Below are positions 25,424 to 35,232 of a stretch of DNA of 64,000 nt, in pieces (position 1 is the first letter of the stretch; each line of letters begins with the position of its first letter). The DNA is from Phycisphaerae bacterium (lineage in GTDB: Bacteria > Planctomycetota > Phycisphaerae > UBA1845), in the NCBI GenBank assembly GCA_022072505.1, contig JAJVHU010000043.1, forward strand, positions 1-64,000, read 5' to 3'. The notes beneath the pieces are model-generated. The model made no database searches. It saw nothing but the letters and a program-made list of their open reading frames with translations, and was not told where the DNA came from. Both the position numbers and the translations under genes were made by a program.

Positions 25424-26506
25424 GTGCTTCAACGCAATCCTTACACGCCCGTCGTATTGCTTTCCGCGCCGACGTCGCCCCGCCGTCTGGTGAAGGGGAT
25501 CGTCCTGGCGGGGGTGCATGATTGGGGGGGATGTGCGTTGGACGCGCTGCTGCCCCGTCCGCTTGCGCCGGTGGCGGGTCGCCCTTTGATCTGCTACGCG
25601 GTGGAGTGGTTAAGGTCGGCGGGGGTTTCGGAGGTGACGATCTGCTCGAACCTTCCGGCGCGTCGGCTGGTTGATGCGTTGGGAGACGCAGGGGGCGGCG
25701 TCACGTTCTACCAGGACGTCATGCCGCGCGGACCGGCCGGCTGCTTGTTGGACGCGTGGTCGGGCAGCGACGCAGGCGCGGGGGTTCTCGTGGACGGGAG
25801 CACGATCCCGGAATGCGACCTTCCGGCGCTGCTGGCGGAACATGAGTCGGGGGGCGCGGCGCTGACGGTCGTGGTGCGCGAGGATTGCGAGCAGGTACGT
25901 TCGACGGACTTTCAGCCGCCTGCGGGCATCTACGTCGCGTCGCCGTCGGTGCTGGCGCATGTTGCGGAATCCGGGTACGTGGACCTGAAGGAGGGGCTGA
26001 TCCCGGCGCTTTATGATCGCGGATACCGGATGACGACTTACGGAACGGCGGGGACGTGTCCGCGTGTGACGGGGGTCGCGTCGTATCTGGCGGCCAACGA
26101 CTGGGTGCTGGAGCGGAACTGGATGTGTCCGGAGGGGCTGGACGGGTTTGAGGTTGCGGCCGAGGGATCTCGGATTCACCCGACGGCGCAGGTGCATCGC
26201 GGCGCTCGACTCGCCGGACCGGTTCAGGTGGGCGCCGGAAGCGAGATATCAGACGGGGTGACGCTGGTCGGTCCGGTTTGTATCGGACGTGGCGTGCGTA
26301 TTCATGACGGGGCGGTGATCTGCCGTAGCGTTTTGTGGGACTCGTGCGTCGTGGGCAGCGAGGCGCACCTGGATCGATGTCTGGCGGCGCAGGGCGTGGT
26401 GATCCGTCGAGCGGCGCGAGCGGTCGGTGCGGTGTTGGCGCCGGGCTGCGCGGAAGTGGAGCGCGGGGGACGGCGGAAGTCGGAGTTCCGCGCCTCGGCG
26501 GGATGA
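25424..26506 (+). CDS. Nucleotidyltransferase-like / left-handed beta-helix protein
   Basis: A 360-residue protein with the architecture of sugar-1-phosphate nucleotidyltransferases. Residues about 25-225 form the Rossmann-like domain (VKGIVLAGVHDWG...LPRPLAPVAGRPLICYAVEWLRSAGVSEVTICSN), and residues about 245-345 are hexapeptide repeats (IHPTAQVHRGARLAGPVQVGAGSEI). The nucleotide-binding signature GxGTRL is not preserved after LAG, so catalytic activity is doubtful. The start is uncertain: GTG or ATG codons around 25424-25500 are possible, the conserved fold beginning at about 25494. It precedes the Wzc-like gene and resembles the N-terminal part of the protein at 29045. Confidence 0.7.
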   Translation: MLQRNPYTPVVLLSAPTSPRRLVKGIVLAGVHDWGGCALDALLPRPLAPVAGRPLICYAVEWLRSAGVSEVTICSNLPARRLVDALGDAGGGVTFYQDVMPRGPAGCLLDAWSGSDAGAGVLVDGSTIPECDLPALLAEHESGGAALTVVVREDCEQVRSTDFQPPAGIYVASPSVLAHVAESGYVDLKEGLIPALYDRGYRMTTYGTAGTCPRVTGVASYLAANDWVLERNWMCPEGLDGFEVAAEGSRIHPTAQVHRGARLAGPVQVGAGSEISDGVTLVGPVCIGRGVRIHDGAVICRSVLWDSCVVGSEAHLDRCLAAQGVVIRRAARAVGAVLAPGCAEVERGGRRKSEFRASAG

Positions 26507-26617
26507 CGGACCGGGACAGGGGAACCCCGAGACTGGAATGATGCGCCGGAGGGGCGCGAAAGTCGGGTCGTCAAAAACGTCGGAACGAGCAACGGGTCGA
26601 CGGATCAGGAAGCGAAC

Positions 26618-29002
26618 ATGTTTGAGATCAACGAAGACGCGCCGGACTCCGGGCAGGATCGAGGCAGCGCGCTGATCCCCGCCGGCGGAGGGGTATCCAC
26701 GCTGGCCCGGGCGGCGGAGGGCGGCGGGTACGGGTTGGCGGGATACGGTCCGGCGTCCAGCGCTGCGCCGCGTCGCGGTTTTTCGCTGCGGTCGATGCTG
26801 CGCTACAAGTGGATGGTGCTGGGCATCACGCTGGCGGGGGCGGCGGTGTCGGTTCCGCCGGTGTGGATGCTGATCAAGCCGAAGTACTACGCGAACACGC
26901 TGATCCAGCTCAAACCGACGATGCAGCGGCAGATCTACAAGATCGAAGAGACGGGCGTCATGCCGCTGTATCAGCAGTTCGTGAACACGAACGTGATGCT
27001 GATCCGCGGGGCGGGCGTGCTGAACCCGGTGCTCAACGACCCCGAGGTGCTCAAGACGTCGTGGTACCGGGATCCGCCGCAGAAGCTTCTGAGCAGCGCG
27101 GTGAAGCCCGCGTATGAGCGTCTGCTGGAAGACCTTCACGTCGTCAACGTCAAGGGCACGGAGCTGATCGAGGTCGGGTTCTACGCGACGGAGCCGAAGG
27201 ACGCGGAGCTGATCGTGAAGACGATCCAGCAGGTGTATCTGGATCAGACGAAGGGCACGGCGGACCAGCGGACGCGCGACCTTCAGCAGCGTCTTCAGGA
27301 GGAGGAGGGTCGTCTGAAGAACACGCTGACGTCGTTGATCTCGACGCGCGGTTCGTTCACGGGCAAGTTCGGAAGCGCGTCGCTGGAGGACGTGCAGACG
27401 CTGCACAATTCGGAACGTCTGAGGCTTCAGGGGGAGCTGCGCTCGCTGGAGACGACGATCCGCATGTATGACTGGGAGCGGGATTACCTTCGCCAGATTG
27501 TTGAAGGCGCGACGCCGGAGGAGGCGGACGCGGGCAGGGCATCGGCGGAGGGGGATGCGGGCGAGGTCGCCGAGGCTTTCTCAAATGACGGCGGCGAGGC
27601 GGTTGCCTCGTCGTCGAATGAACGTCCTCGGCGGTTGTTCTGGTCGGACCGGGAGTGGAGCCGCCTGTATCAGGATCGGGAGTCGAAGCATGCGGCGCTG
27701 GAGACGGCGCTCGAGTCCAACATGGGCGAGAATCACCCGCGGATGCGGGAGATGAAGGCGGCACTGGAGCTTGCGGAGGCGTCGCTTCGGCAGCGCGAGG
27801 AGGCGCTGCTGGCGGGCGGCGAACCGGCGGCGGCGGCGGGCGCGGTCAGCGACGGGAGTCTCGACCCGGCGACGCGGTTGAAGGAGCTGGACTACCTCGC
27901 GAGGCGCGGCGAGGAGCAGGCGAAGCTGCTGCGGGACATGATCACGACGCTGGAGAAGCAGATCACGGACATTGCGGGGGCGGCCTCCGAACTGAAGATG
28001 CAGGATCACGAGATCGAGCACATCACGTTGAAATACCAGGCCGTGCAGAAGCGCGTCGAGGAGATTCAGTCGGAGTTGATCAGCGGACCGGCGCGGATCG
28101 AGCCGGCGGGCCAGGTGAAGGTGTCTTCGCGTCCGAAGAACGACCGTCGTCCGCTGTTTTCGGGGGTGCTGGTGTTCGGGTGGCTGGCGGCGGGCTTGGC
28201 GCTGGCGTACTTCCGAGCGGCGATGGATCCGTCGATGTCGGAAGTGAGCGACGTGACGAACACGGTGCAGGTTCCGTTTCTGGGACAGATGCCGCGTTTC
28301 GCGCCCGGGACGGACGCGCTGTCGGACACGAGTCCGATGCTTCAGGAGAGCATCCGCATGATCCGGACCGCGCTGCTGGAGCGGTGCAGCGTGCGTCAGG
28401 GGTACACGGTGCTGATCACGAGTCCGAACGTGGGGACGGGGAAGACGACGTTCGCGATGCTGCTGGCGCGCAGTCTGGCGCACGTGGGGAAACGGGTGCT
28501 GCTGGTGGACACGGACATCCGGCGATCAAGCCTGAGCCACCGGGTGAACGCGGGTCCGCGCAAAGGTCTGGTGGATTATCTTCGCACGAGCAAGCTGACG
28601 GCGAAGGACGTCACGTTTCACGCCGACGTTCTGGGGGTTGACGTGATTCCCGCGGGCGACCGGGCGAGCGTGGACGACGCGGAAAGGATGGCGAACGGCC
28701 GGTTCGGACAGGCGTTAAAGGAGTGGCGCGGCTCGTACGACTTCGTGATCCTGGATTCGGCGCCGGTGCTGCCCGTGGCGGACGCGCGGATCCTGGCGGG
28801 TCAGGCGGACGGGACGATCATGGCGGTGCGGGCTTCGCAGACGCGTCGGGCGGAGGCGATGGAGGCGCTGGCGGAGCTTTCAGCCGCGGGGGCGCGTCTT
28901 TTCGGCACGGTGCTGATCGGGACGGATCCGCGCGGCGGGTATTACCGCGGTTACGATTACGGGAGCTTGGCGCGGCGTCCGGTTGAGGTCAACGCGGTGT
29001 AG
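26618..29002 (+). CDS. Wzc-like polysaccharide co-polymerase and tyrosine autokinase
   Basis: A 794-residue inner-membrane protein that controls chain length and export of Wzy-polymerised polysaccharide. Membrane helices at about 65-85 and 511-531 flank a large periplasmic coiled-coil part (Wzz/GNVR type). The cytoplasmic kinase domain has Walker A SPNVGTGKTT at about 602-611, Walker A' VLLVDTDIRRSSL and Walker B FVILDSAPVL. The C-terminus carries a small tyrosine cluster GGYYRGYDYGS, the usual autophosphorylation site, shorter than in E. coli Wzc. A 40-residue Gly/Ala-rich N-terminal extension precedes the first helix. It works with the Wza-like exporter at 30962 and the polymerase at 47384. 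Confidence 0.9.
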   Translation: MFEINEDAPDSGQDRGSALIPAGGGVSTLARAAEGGGYGLAGYGPASSAAPRRGFSLRSMLRYKWMVLGITLAGAAVSVPPVWMLIKPKYYANTLIQLKPTMQRQIYKIEETGVMPLYQQFVNTNVMLIRGAGVLNPVLNDPEVLKTSWYRDPPQKLLSSAVKPAYERLLEDLHVVNVKGTELIEVGFYATEPKDAELIVKTIQQVYLDQTKGTADQRTRDLQQRLQEEEGRLKNTLTSLISTRGSFTGKFGSASLEDVQTLHNSERLRLQGELRSLETTIRMYDWERDYLRQIVEGATPEEADAGRASAEGDAGEVAEAFSNDGGEAVASSSNERPRRLFWSDREWSRLYQDRESKHAALETALESNMGENHPRMREMKAALELAEASLRQREEALLAGGEPAAAAGAVSDGSLDPATRLKELDYLARRGEEQAKLLRDMITTLEKQITDIAGAASELKMQDHEIEHITLKYQAVQKRVEEIQSELISGPARIEPAGQVKVSSRPKNDRRPLFSGVLVFGWLAAGLALAYFRAAMDPSMSEVSDVTNTVQVPFLGQMPRFAPGTDALSDTSPMLQESIRMIRTALLERCSVRQGYTVLITSPNVGTGKTTFAMLLARSLAHVGKRVLLVDTDIRRSSLSHRVNAGPRKGLVDYLRTSKLTAKDVTFHADVLGVDVIPAGDRASVDDAERMANGRFGQALKEWRGSYDFVILDSAPVLPVADARILAGQADGTIMAVRASQTRRAEAMEALAELSAAGARLFGTVLIGTDPRGGYYRGYDYGSLARRPVEVNAV

Positions 29003-29044
29003 GCGCCTCGTTCGTGACTTTCGGCGGGGGCGCCGGCGGCGCGC

Positions 29045-30844
29045 TTGGCACGGATCGGACAACTGGCGGTGCAGCTTATTGTCGTCATCCTGGATTCGCG
29101 TCCGGCGTACCTCGATGCCGGCGCGGACGGTCTGAGCCTGCTGTCGCTGCCGCTGGGGGCGGGGACGGTTTACGATGTCCTTGGCGCGCAGATTCGCGAG
29201 GTCGGCGCGGCGCGCGTCCACGTTCTCCCGGGGTTTCCGCCGGGCGGGAGCTACGCTCGGCGGTTCGGGGGGCGCGCGGAAGAGGCGGGCGGCGGCGCGG
29301 CGCTTTCGGTGAACGTGTTGACGTCGTCCGGGCTTTCCGAACTGCTTCATTCCTGTGAGCCTTCGGATGATCTGGTCATCCTCGACCCTCGTTACTGGCC
29401 GGTCGGAGGCTTCGATCTTCGCGAACTGATTGAGCATCGCGACGACCGACGGTGGACGGTCCACGCCGTGGCGGTCGCTTCGGACAGCGAGGAAGCTCAG
29501 GAGTATGTCCGGCTGGACGCGGCGGGTCGGGTGCGGTGCATCCGTCGGTACTACGAGAGCGTGACGTGGCCGAAGACCGGTCCGGTGCTGGCGACGGTGA
29601 TGCCGGCGTCGGCGGCGGAAGACGTGACGTTCAGCTCGCTGGGGGAACTGCGGCACGTGCTGTCGCTGCGCGGCATGTTGAGCCGCGACCTGCATGCGGC
29701 GGAGGGGAGCCTCGATCTGATGCAGGAGGAGGCGTACCTGGCTCTTCAGGAGGAGCATGCGACCGCGCGCTGCGCGGGGTCGCCGCCTCCGGGGTTCCGG
29801 TTCATTGAGGCCGAGGTTCTGGCTTCCGAGAGCGCGCGGGTCCACCCCTCAAGCCGGATCCGCGGACCGGTGGTGTTGCAGCCCGGGGCGCAGGTGGACG
29901 AGGGAGTGACCTTGATCGGTCCGTCGGTCGTCGGGCGCGGGGCGCGCCTCCGTCGGGATGCGTTCGTCGCGCAGAGCGCGATTGCGGAGCGTGTGACGGT
30001 GGGCGCGGGGCAGGCGGTTCGGCATCAGGTGCTGGCGCGGACTGACGGGCCGGGGGCGGCGCAGAGCAACGGGCGGATGCGGACGGAAGACGGATCCGTG
30101 CGCGGCGCGAGGAGCGTCGCCTTCGCCCGGCCGAGGGTGGAGTTCAACGGGTCGGCGCGAGCGGCGCGACGGCGGGGGTATCCGGCGTTGAAGCTGGCGG
30201 CGGAGGCGGCGCTGGCGTGGACGGCGCTGATCGCCCTGCTCCCGCTTTTTCTGCTGATCGCCTTGCTCGTCCGGGTGGACTCGGCGGGGCCGATTTTTTT
30301 CCGTGACCGGCGTGAGGGCAAAGGCGGTCGGATGTTCGACTGCCTGAAGTTCCGGACAATGCGGCCCGACGCGCATCTGATGCAGCGAGGGCTTTATGAC
30401 GACAACGCGGTGGACGGACCGCAGTTCAAGATGGCGAACGACCCGCGGGTGACACGGGTGGGGCGCTGGTTAAGACAGGCGAACCTGGATGAGCTTCCGC
30501 AGTTGATCAATGTGGCGCTGGGGCAGATGAGCCTGGTGGGGCCTCGTCCATCGCCGTTCCGGGAGAATCAGATCTGCGTGCCGTGGCGTCGGGCGCGGTT
30601 GTCGGTTCGCCCGGGGATCACGGGGTTGTGGCAGGTGTGCCGACACGATCGGAACGAGGGGGACTTCCACCAGTGGATCGCGTACGACATCGCGTATGTT
30701 CGTCATCAGTCGTTCCTTCTTGACCTGCGCATCCTCTTTGCGACGATCCTGACGCTCGGGGGGAAGTGGCACGTTTCTGAGGCGTGGATCCTCGGGACGG
30801 ATACGCGGCGGGAGCGTTTATCGGTCGAGCGCGGCGCCGCATGA
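29045..30844 (+). CDS. Phosphoglycosyl transferase fused to nucleotidyltransferase-like/hexapeptide domains
   Basis: A 599-residue protein. Residues 1 to about 245 resemble a degenerate nucleotidyltransferase fold. About 260-335 are hexapeptide beta-helix repeats ([21 protein letters not shown]). From about 375 on is a bacterial sugar transferase (undecaprenyl-phosphate sugar phosphotransferase, monotopic type) with a membrane segment at about 388-411, then [25 protein letters not shown] and [22 protein letters not shown] and the GLWQV end. It transfers the first sugar phosphate to undecaprenyl phosphate and so starts each repeat unit. The frame starts with TTG at 29045; a GTG at 29069 is an alternative. 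The front half is a relative of the stand-alone protein at 25424. Confidence 0.82.
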   Translation: MARIGQLAVQLIVVILDSRPAYLDAGADGLSLLSLPLGAGTVYDVLGAQIREVGAARVHVLPGFPPGGSYARRFGGRAEEAGGGAALSVNVLTSSGLSELLHSCEPSDDLVILDPRYWPVGGFDLRELIEHRDDRRWTVHAVAVASDSEEAQEYVRLDAAGRVRCIRRYYESVTWPKTGPVLATVMPASAAEDVTFSSLGELRHVLSLRGMLSRDLHAAEGSLDLMQEEAYLALQEEHATARCAGSPPPGFRFIEAEVLASESARVHPSSRIRGPVVLQPGAQVDEGVTLIGPSVVGRGARLRRDAFVAQSAIAERVTVGAGQAVRHQVLARTDGPGAAQSNGRMRTEDGSVRGARSVAFARPRVEFNGSARAARRRGYPALKLAAEAALAWTALIALLPLFLLIALLVRVDSAGPIFFRDRREGKGGRMFDCLKFRTMRPDAHLMQRGLYDDNAVDGPQFKMANDPRVTRVGRWLRQANLDELPQLINVALGQMSLVGPRPSPFRENQICVPWRRARLSVRPGITGLWQVCRHDRNEGDFHQWIAYDIAYVRHQSFLLDLRILFATILTLGGKWHVSEAWILGTDTRRERLSVERGAA

Positions 30845-30961
30845 CCGGTGAGCAGCGGTGGTCCGCCGATAAAGAGGTGGGTTCCGGCGCGCGGCAGGCC
30901 GGGTTCGGCGATGAATCCGCCGGATCGGAGCGGTCGTTGCGCTTCGGCAAGGAAAACAGTC

Positions 30962-32125
30962 ATGTCAAGACGACGCAGGGGACAAGGGTGTCGTTGGTCC
31001 GCGGCGATGTTGTCGGCGGCGGTTGTCGGAATAACCGGTTGCGGACCGGACCCGCGGATGAGCGTCGAGCAATTCATCGAGTTGCAACGGCGCTTCGAGG
31101 AGAAGGCGCCGGAACCTGAGGCGGCGACGCCGGATTACTCTGCGATCGACCGCCTTCTCGGACCTTACCGGGTCGGACCGGGCGACACGATGACGGTGAC
31201 GTTCTCCGGGACGGACCTGCCTTTTGCGCCGACGGTGACGGCACGCATCGACCGGGAAGGACATCTGGGCCTGCCGCTGGTCGATCCGATCAAGGTCGCG
31301 GAGCTTGAGTTGGAGGACGTGGATGCGGTGGTGAAGAGGGCCTATGTCCCGGGGATCGTGAAGGATCTGTCGGTGCATACCGAGGTCGCCACGCCGGAGA
31401 CGACGCGTGTGCTGGTGGTGGGGGCGGTGCAGTTGCCCGGGTACACGCGGTTGCGGCGGACGGAGCGGAACCTGGTGCTGAGCGTGGTGCTGGCGGGAGG
31501 CGTGACGTCGGACGCGACGGGGCGCACGACGTTGCGTCGGCTGCGCCGTCCGGGAGAGGAGTGGCGCTTCGACCTGACGGATCCGCAGCAGGTGCGAGCG
31601 GCGATGAACCTCGAACCGCTGGAGAACGGGGACATGATCGAGGTCGAGGCGTCGCCGCGTGCCGTGTTCATCGGAGGCCTGGTGAACACGCCGGGACCGC
31701 TGCTGCTGGATCCGGGGGTGGAGGTGAACCTGCTTCAGGCGATCGCGGCGGCCGGGGGACTGCGGACGGACATCACGCCGCGCGAAGGGACGCTGATCCG
31801 TCGGATGCCGGACGGAAGCGACGCGATGGTGAAGATCAACCTGGACAAGCTGGCGGCGATGCAGTCGGCGAATCTGAAGCTTGCGGCGGGGGACGTGCTC
31901 TGGGTTCCGCACACGGTCGAGACGCGCGTCCAGGACTGGATCAACCGCAACATCTTCCTCAGAGCAGGCGCGACGGTGAACTACAACGTGTCGGGGATCG
32001 AGTTCATGAACCGGCACGAGCTTCAGGGCGGTCGGGCGGGCGGAGGAGGAGGACTGGAGGACTCGTTTGATCCCTTCGGGTTCCTGCTGAGGAATCAGGC
32101 GCTTCAGGGGCTGGGCAACCCGTGA
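30962..32125 (+). CDS. Wza-like polysaccharide export lipoprotein
   Basis: A 387-residue outer-membrane exporter subunit. The signal peptide ends in a lipobox (VVGITGCGPDP, Cys at about residue 26). The poly_export domain (YRVGPGDTMTVTFSGTDLPFAPTVTARIDREGHLGLPLVDPIKV) is followed by SLBB-type repeats (VLVVGAVQLPGYTRL and VFIGGLVNTPGPLLLDPGVEVNLLQAIAAAGGL). The Gly-rich tail is not typical. The ATG at 30962 has AAGGAAAA upstream and gives a proper signal peptide; the frame is open to 30848. It overlaps the next gene by 4 bases. Confidence 0.88.
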   Translation: MSRRRRGQGCRWSAAMLSAAVVGITGCGPDPRMSVEQFIELQRRFEEKAPEPEAATPDYSAIDRLLGPYRVGPGDTMTVTFSGTDLPFAPTVTARIDREGHLGLPLVDPIKVAELELEDVDAVVKRAYVPGIVKDLSVHTEVATPETTRVLVVGAVQLPGYTRLRRTERNLVLSVVLAGGVTSDATGRTTLRRLRRPGEEWRFDLTDPQQVRAAMNLEPLENGDMIEVEASPRAVFIGGLVNTPGPLLLDPGVEVNLLQAIAAAGGLRTDITPREGTLIRRMPDGSDAMVKINLDKLAAMQSANLKLAAGDVLWVPHTVETRVQDWINRNIFLRAGATVNYNVSGIEFMNRHELQGGRAGGGGGLEDSFDPFGFLLRNQALQGLGNP

Positions 32126-33282
32126 GCGCCGCGGTCATGACGCCGCTGTCGGCCGCGAGCGTGCCGTCGCCGGTGCGCGTGGAGCCCCTCCGAGGGCTTG
32201 CGCTGCGCGCCTTGCCGAGGATGGTGACGCGGAACGGTCTTTTCGGGTGGTGCATCCGTCGGGGCCGGTCGGGCGATCGTCTCGAGGGAGAGTCGTTGCG
32301 GTACACGGCGATCGTGCTGATCGGGCTCTCGGCGCAGAAGCAGGATGTTTCGGGTCGGATTCTCGGCGCGGGCGGCGCGGACGCCTGCTGCGACCGGTTG
32401 ATCGAGCGTCTGCCGAAGATGGACAACATCGGGGACGTGGCGCTGACGTTGTGGGCGGCGGTGTCGCTGCGTCGGCGGAACGCGTCGGCGGCGCTGGAGC
32501 GATTGAAGGCGCTGTCGCCGGTGGAGCGGCCTTGTCCGACGGTGGAGCTGTCGTGGGTGGTTTCCGCGTTGTCGTTTCATCCTGAGTTTCTGACGGATGA
32601 GAAGCTGGCGCGGGCGGCGGCGAAGCGTCTGAAGGGGACGTTTCACCCGGATTCGGCGTTGTTTTCACATCATGCGCCGGGGACGCGGGCGGGGTTTTTC
32701 CGCGAGCATGTCTCGTGTTTTGCGGACTGGGTTTACCCGGTGCAGGCGTTGTCGCTGTATCACGAGATGACGCGGGACGCGGAGGCGGCGCAGATGGCGC
32801 GGGCGTCGGCGGCGAAGATGATCTCGCTTCAGGGTCCGGCGGGGCAGTGGTGGTGGCATTACGACGTTCGGACAGGCCGGGTCATCGAGCCGTATCCGGT
32901 GTACGCGGTGCATCAGGACGGGATGGCGCCGATGGCGCTGCTGGATCTGAAGGACCGCTGCGGGGTTGATTACACCGACGCGATGATGAAGGGCGTGGAC
33001 TGGTTGTACGAGGCGCCGGAGTGCGGGTCGCGGCTGGTGGACGACGAGGCGGGGCTGATCTGGCGGAAGGTGGCGCGCTACGAACCGAACAAGTGGGTGC
33101 GCGGGATGCAGGCGGCGGCGAGCCGGATGCACCCGGGGCTGCGCGTGCCGGGGACGGGCGTGCTCTTTCCGGCGCGTCGGATTGACTGGGAGTGCCGCCC
33201 GTATCACCTCGGGTGGTTGTTGTACGCGTTCTCGGATCGGCGCGTGGAGGCGTGGGGCGCGGGAATGCGGAATGAGGAATGA
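32122..33282 (+). CDS. Alpha-helical toroid-like protein of the polysaccharide locus
   Basis: A 386-residue protein, probably an alpha/alpha toroid of the kind seen in prenyltransferase, cyclase and epimerase folds, judged by repeated helix pairs (VALTLWAAVSLRRRNASAALERL, FADWVYPVQALSLYHEMTRDAEAAQMARASAAKM, GPAGQWWWHYDVRTG). No signal peptide or catalytic signature was recognised. The GTG at 32122 overlaps the upstream stop by 4 bases; ATG at 32137 is an alternative. The last codons (GMRNEE and the stop) are encoded by the first units of a heptamer repeat array, so the C-terminus may have been changed by array growth. Its position between the exporter and transferase genes suggests a role in polymer modification. 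Confidence 0.6.
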   Translation: MSAAVMTPLSAASVPSPVRVEPLRGLALRALPRMVTRNGLFGWCIRRGRSGDRLEGESLRYTAIVLIGLSAQKQDVSGRILGAGGADACCDRLIERLPKMDNIGDVALTLWAAVSLRRRNASAALERLKALSPVERPCPTVELSWVVSALSFHPEFLTDEKLARAAAKRLKGTFHPDSALFSHHAPGTRAGFFREHVSCFADWVYPVQALSLYHEMTRDAEAAQMARASAAKMISLQGPAGQWWWHYDVRTGRVIEPYPVYAVHQDGMAPMALLDLKDRCGVDYTDAMMKGVDWLYEAPECGSRLVDDEAGLIWRKVARYEPNKWVRGMQAAASRMHPGLRVPGTGVLFPARRIDWECRPYHLGWLLYAFSDRRVEAWGAGMRNEE

Positions 33283-33297
33283 GGAAGGTTGAATGAC
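33263..33297. repeat. Heptamer array GAATGNN x5 with stop codon inside
   Basis: Five 7-bp units (GAATGCG, GAATGAG, GAATGAG, GAAGGTT, GAATGAC). The stop codon of the toroid-like gene (33280-33282) lies within the array. Confidence 0.75.
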
Positions 33298-33318
33298 GCC
33301 CGCCGCGCGACGGATGCT

Positions 33319-33399
33319 TAGCCGTTGTTTCAAAACCTCCGGGACAGGGCGGAAAAAGAACGCTTCCTGACGGGCGCGGCTCGGTTTTGCAACAGCGTC
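33319..33399 (+). repeat. Inverted-end repeat element, copy D
   Basis: The left end TAGCCGTTGTTTCAAAACC is slightly diverged; core AGAACGCTTCCTGACGGG; right end GGTTTTGCAACAGCGTC is intact. Immediately followed by another copy. Confidence 0.8.
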
Positions 33400-33403
33400 T
33401 TAG

Positions 33404-33478
33404 TTGTTGTTTCAAGCGCGAACTCTCGACCCTGGGAAAGAACGCTTCCTGACGGGCGCGGTTCGGTAGGCGGCGTTA
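33404..33478 (+). repeat. Inverted-end repeat element, copy E (partial)
   Basis: Begins TTGTTGTTTCAAGCG, has the core AGAACGCTTCCTGACGGGCG and GGTTCGG, and ends in a decayed right end. Direct tandem with copy D. Confidence 0.65.
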
Positions 33479-33514
33479 CGATGCTCGTGCGGGGCGGTTC
33501 AGGATGAACGACGG

Positions 33515-34345
33515 ATGCCGAAACCGTGGGACAGCTTTCCTGAGCACTGGATTCTCGGTGTGCCGGTGCGCGCGATGCGGATGGACGACGTGGTGCGCGC
33601 GGCGGAGGCGGTGATCTGCGGCGGAGGCGGCGGCGCGGCGGACCGGCACATGCACATCGGGGTGGTGAACGCGGCGAAGGTCGTGAACATGCGTCGGGAC
33701 GCGGCGCTGCGCGAGGCGGTGCTGACCAGCGACCTGATTCTGGCGGACGGGATCGCGGTGGTGTGGGCGAGCCGGGTGCTGGGGGCGCCGCTGCCGGAGC
33801 GCGTGGCGGGGATCGACCTGATGACGCGCCTGCTGGAACTGGCGGACCGGCGGGAGCTGCGTGTGTTTCTCCTTGGCGCGACCGAAGACGTCAACGCGAA
33901 GGTGGCGGAGGAGGTTGCGCGGCGGTGGCCTGGGGCGGTCGTGGCCGGGCGGCGCAACGGGTATTACGCGGCGGACGAGGAAGAGGCGATCGCGCGGCGG
34001 ATCGGGGCTTCGCGGACGGACCTGCTTTTCGTGGCGATGAGTCCGCCGAAGAAGGAGATCTTCCTGGCGCGGTGGGGGGCGGTGATGCGGGTTCCGGTGA
34101 GTCACGGGGTGGGCGGGGCGTTCGACGTGGTGGCGGGGAAAGTGAAGCGGGCGCCGTCCGCGTGGCAGAGGCTGGGGCTGGAGTGGTTGTACCGGGTGGT
34201 GCAGGAGCCGCGTCGGATGTGGCGGCGGTATCTGACGACGAACACGGCGTTCGCGTGGATGCTGGCCGGGGCGTGGATGCGTCGTCGGCTGGGAGGCGGC
34301 GCAGGCGGCGCGTCGCCGACCTCGGCGAAGGTGTCACAATCATGA
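33515..34345 (+). CDS. WecG/TagA/CpsF family glycosyltransferase
   Basis: A 276-residue member of GT26, which adds N-acetylmannosaminuronic acid, N-acetylmannosamine or a related sugar to a lipid-linked acceptor. Family motifs are VNAAKVVNMRRDAALREAVLTSDLILADGIAVVW, RVFLLGATEDVNAKVAEEV and, near the end, MSPPKKEIFL and HGVGGAFDVVAGKVKRAP. No signal peptide; works at the inner face of the membrane. It overlaps the downstream methyltransferase gene by 4 bases. Confidence 0.88.
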   Translation: MPKPWDSFPEHWILGVPVRAMRMDDVVRAAEAVICGGGGGAADRHMHIGVVNAAKVVNMRRDAALREAVLTSDLILADGIAVVWASRVLGAPLPERVAGIDLMTRLLELADRRELRVFLLGATEDVNAKVAEEVARRWPGAVVAGRRNGYYAADEEEAIARRIGASRTDLLFVAMSPPKKEIFLARWGAVMRVPVSHGVGGAFDVVAGKVKRAPSAWQRLGLEWLYRVVQEPRRMWRRYLTTNTAFAWMLAGAWMRRRLGGGAGGASPTSAKVSQS

Positions 34346-35232
34346 CCTTCGGCGCGTCATCGGCGCCGGGCGTGAGCGGCGGGGGTGAGGCTGAGAGGGT
34401 GGGGGCGCCTCCGGTCTCGCGGAATCTTGCGGCGGAGCGAGCGAAGGCCTACGACGCCGTCTACCGCGGTTGGACGGTGAAGCGCGTGACGCGGGAGTCG
34501 TACGAGGCGGCGACGCGTTTTTTTCTGGATGCGCCGCCTGGTCAGACCGGACACCTCGACGGCAACGAGCTGGGTTTCGCGTTCCAGCGGCTGGGCGTGG
34601 ATCGGCTCGAAGGGCGTCGGATCCTGGACTACTGCTGCGGGGCGGGGCGAAGCAGCATTTACTTTGCGTTGCGCGGCGCGCTGGTGTGGGGGTGCGACCG
34701 GTCGCCGGAAGCGGTGCGAGTCGCGCGGCGCAGCGCGATCGAGAGCGGCGTGGGGGACCGGGTTCAGTTCGCGGCGGTGGACGTTCAGGAGCTTTCGTTT
34801 CCCTCGGATTTTTTCGACGCCGTGTTCTGCCAGTCCGCGCTGCACATCGTTGCGGACTACCCCGCGGCCGGGCGGGAACTGGCTCGAGTGCTCAAACCGG
34901 GAGGCCGGGCGGTTTTTTGCGAGGAGGCGCTGGGACACAACCCGGTGCTGGAAGTCGTGCGGGCGCGACGACGACGGAAGCACAAGGACTGCGGCGGTCG
35001 GACGCTTCGGATGGGCGACCTGCGGCGGTTCGGGGATGCTTTTTCGCGGATGCAGGTCTATCCCTTCAATCTCCTTCTTCAGTCGAAGCAGTTTTTCGGT
35101 CGGCGGGCGCATCGCCCGTGGGCCAAGGCGTTCCTGCGCGTGTGCCGGGCGGCGGACGCGGTGATTCTCGGCACGCTGCCTTTCTTGAAGCGGTATTGCG
35201 GGAAGGTGGTGGTGGAGTATGTGAAGGAATGA
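34342..35232 (+). CDS. SAM-dependent methyltransferase
   Basis: A 296-residue class I methyltransferase. The SAM-binding glycine motif is ILDYCCGAGRSSIYFALRG with the acidic end of the second strand in WGCDRSPEAV; motif II/III are DAVFCQSALHIV and ARVLKPGGRAVFCEEAL. Likely methylates a sugar or lipid intermediate of the polysaccharide. It overlaps the WecG-like gene by 4 bases (ATGA). Its last 27 codons are duplicated 184 bases downstream (35335-35416). Confidence 0.8.
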   Translation: MTFGASSAPGVSGGGEAERVGAPPVSRNLAAERAKAYDAVYRGWTVKRVTRESYEAATRFFLDAPPGQTGHLDGNELGFAFQRLGVDRLEGRRILDYCCGAGRSSIYFALRGALVWGCDRSPEAVRVARRSAIESGVGDRVQFAAVDVQELSFPSDFFDAVFCQSALHIVADYPAAGRELARVLKPGGRAVFCEEALGHNPVLEVVRARRRRKHKDCGGRTLRMGDLRRFGDAFSRMQVYPFNLLLQSKQFFGRRAHRPWAKAFLRVCRAADAVILGTLPFLKRYCGKVVVEYVKE

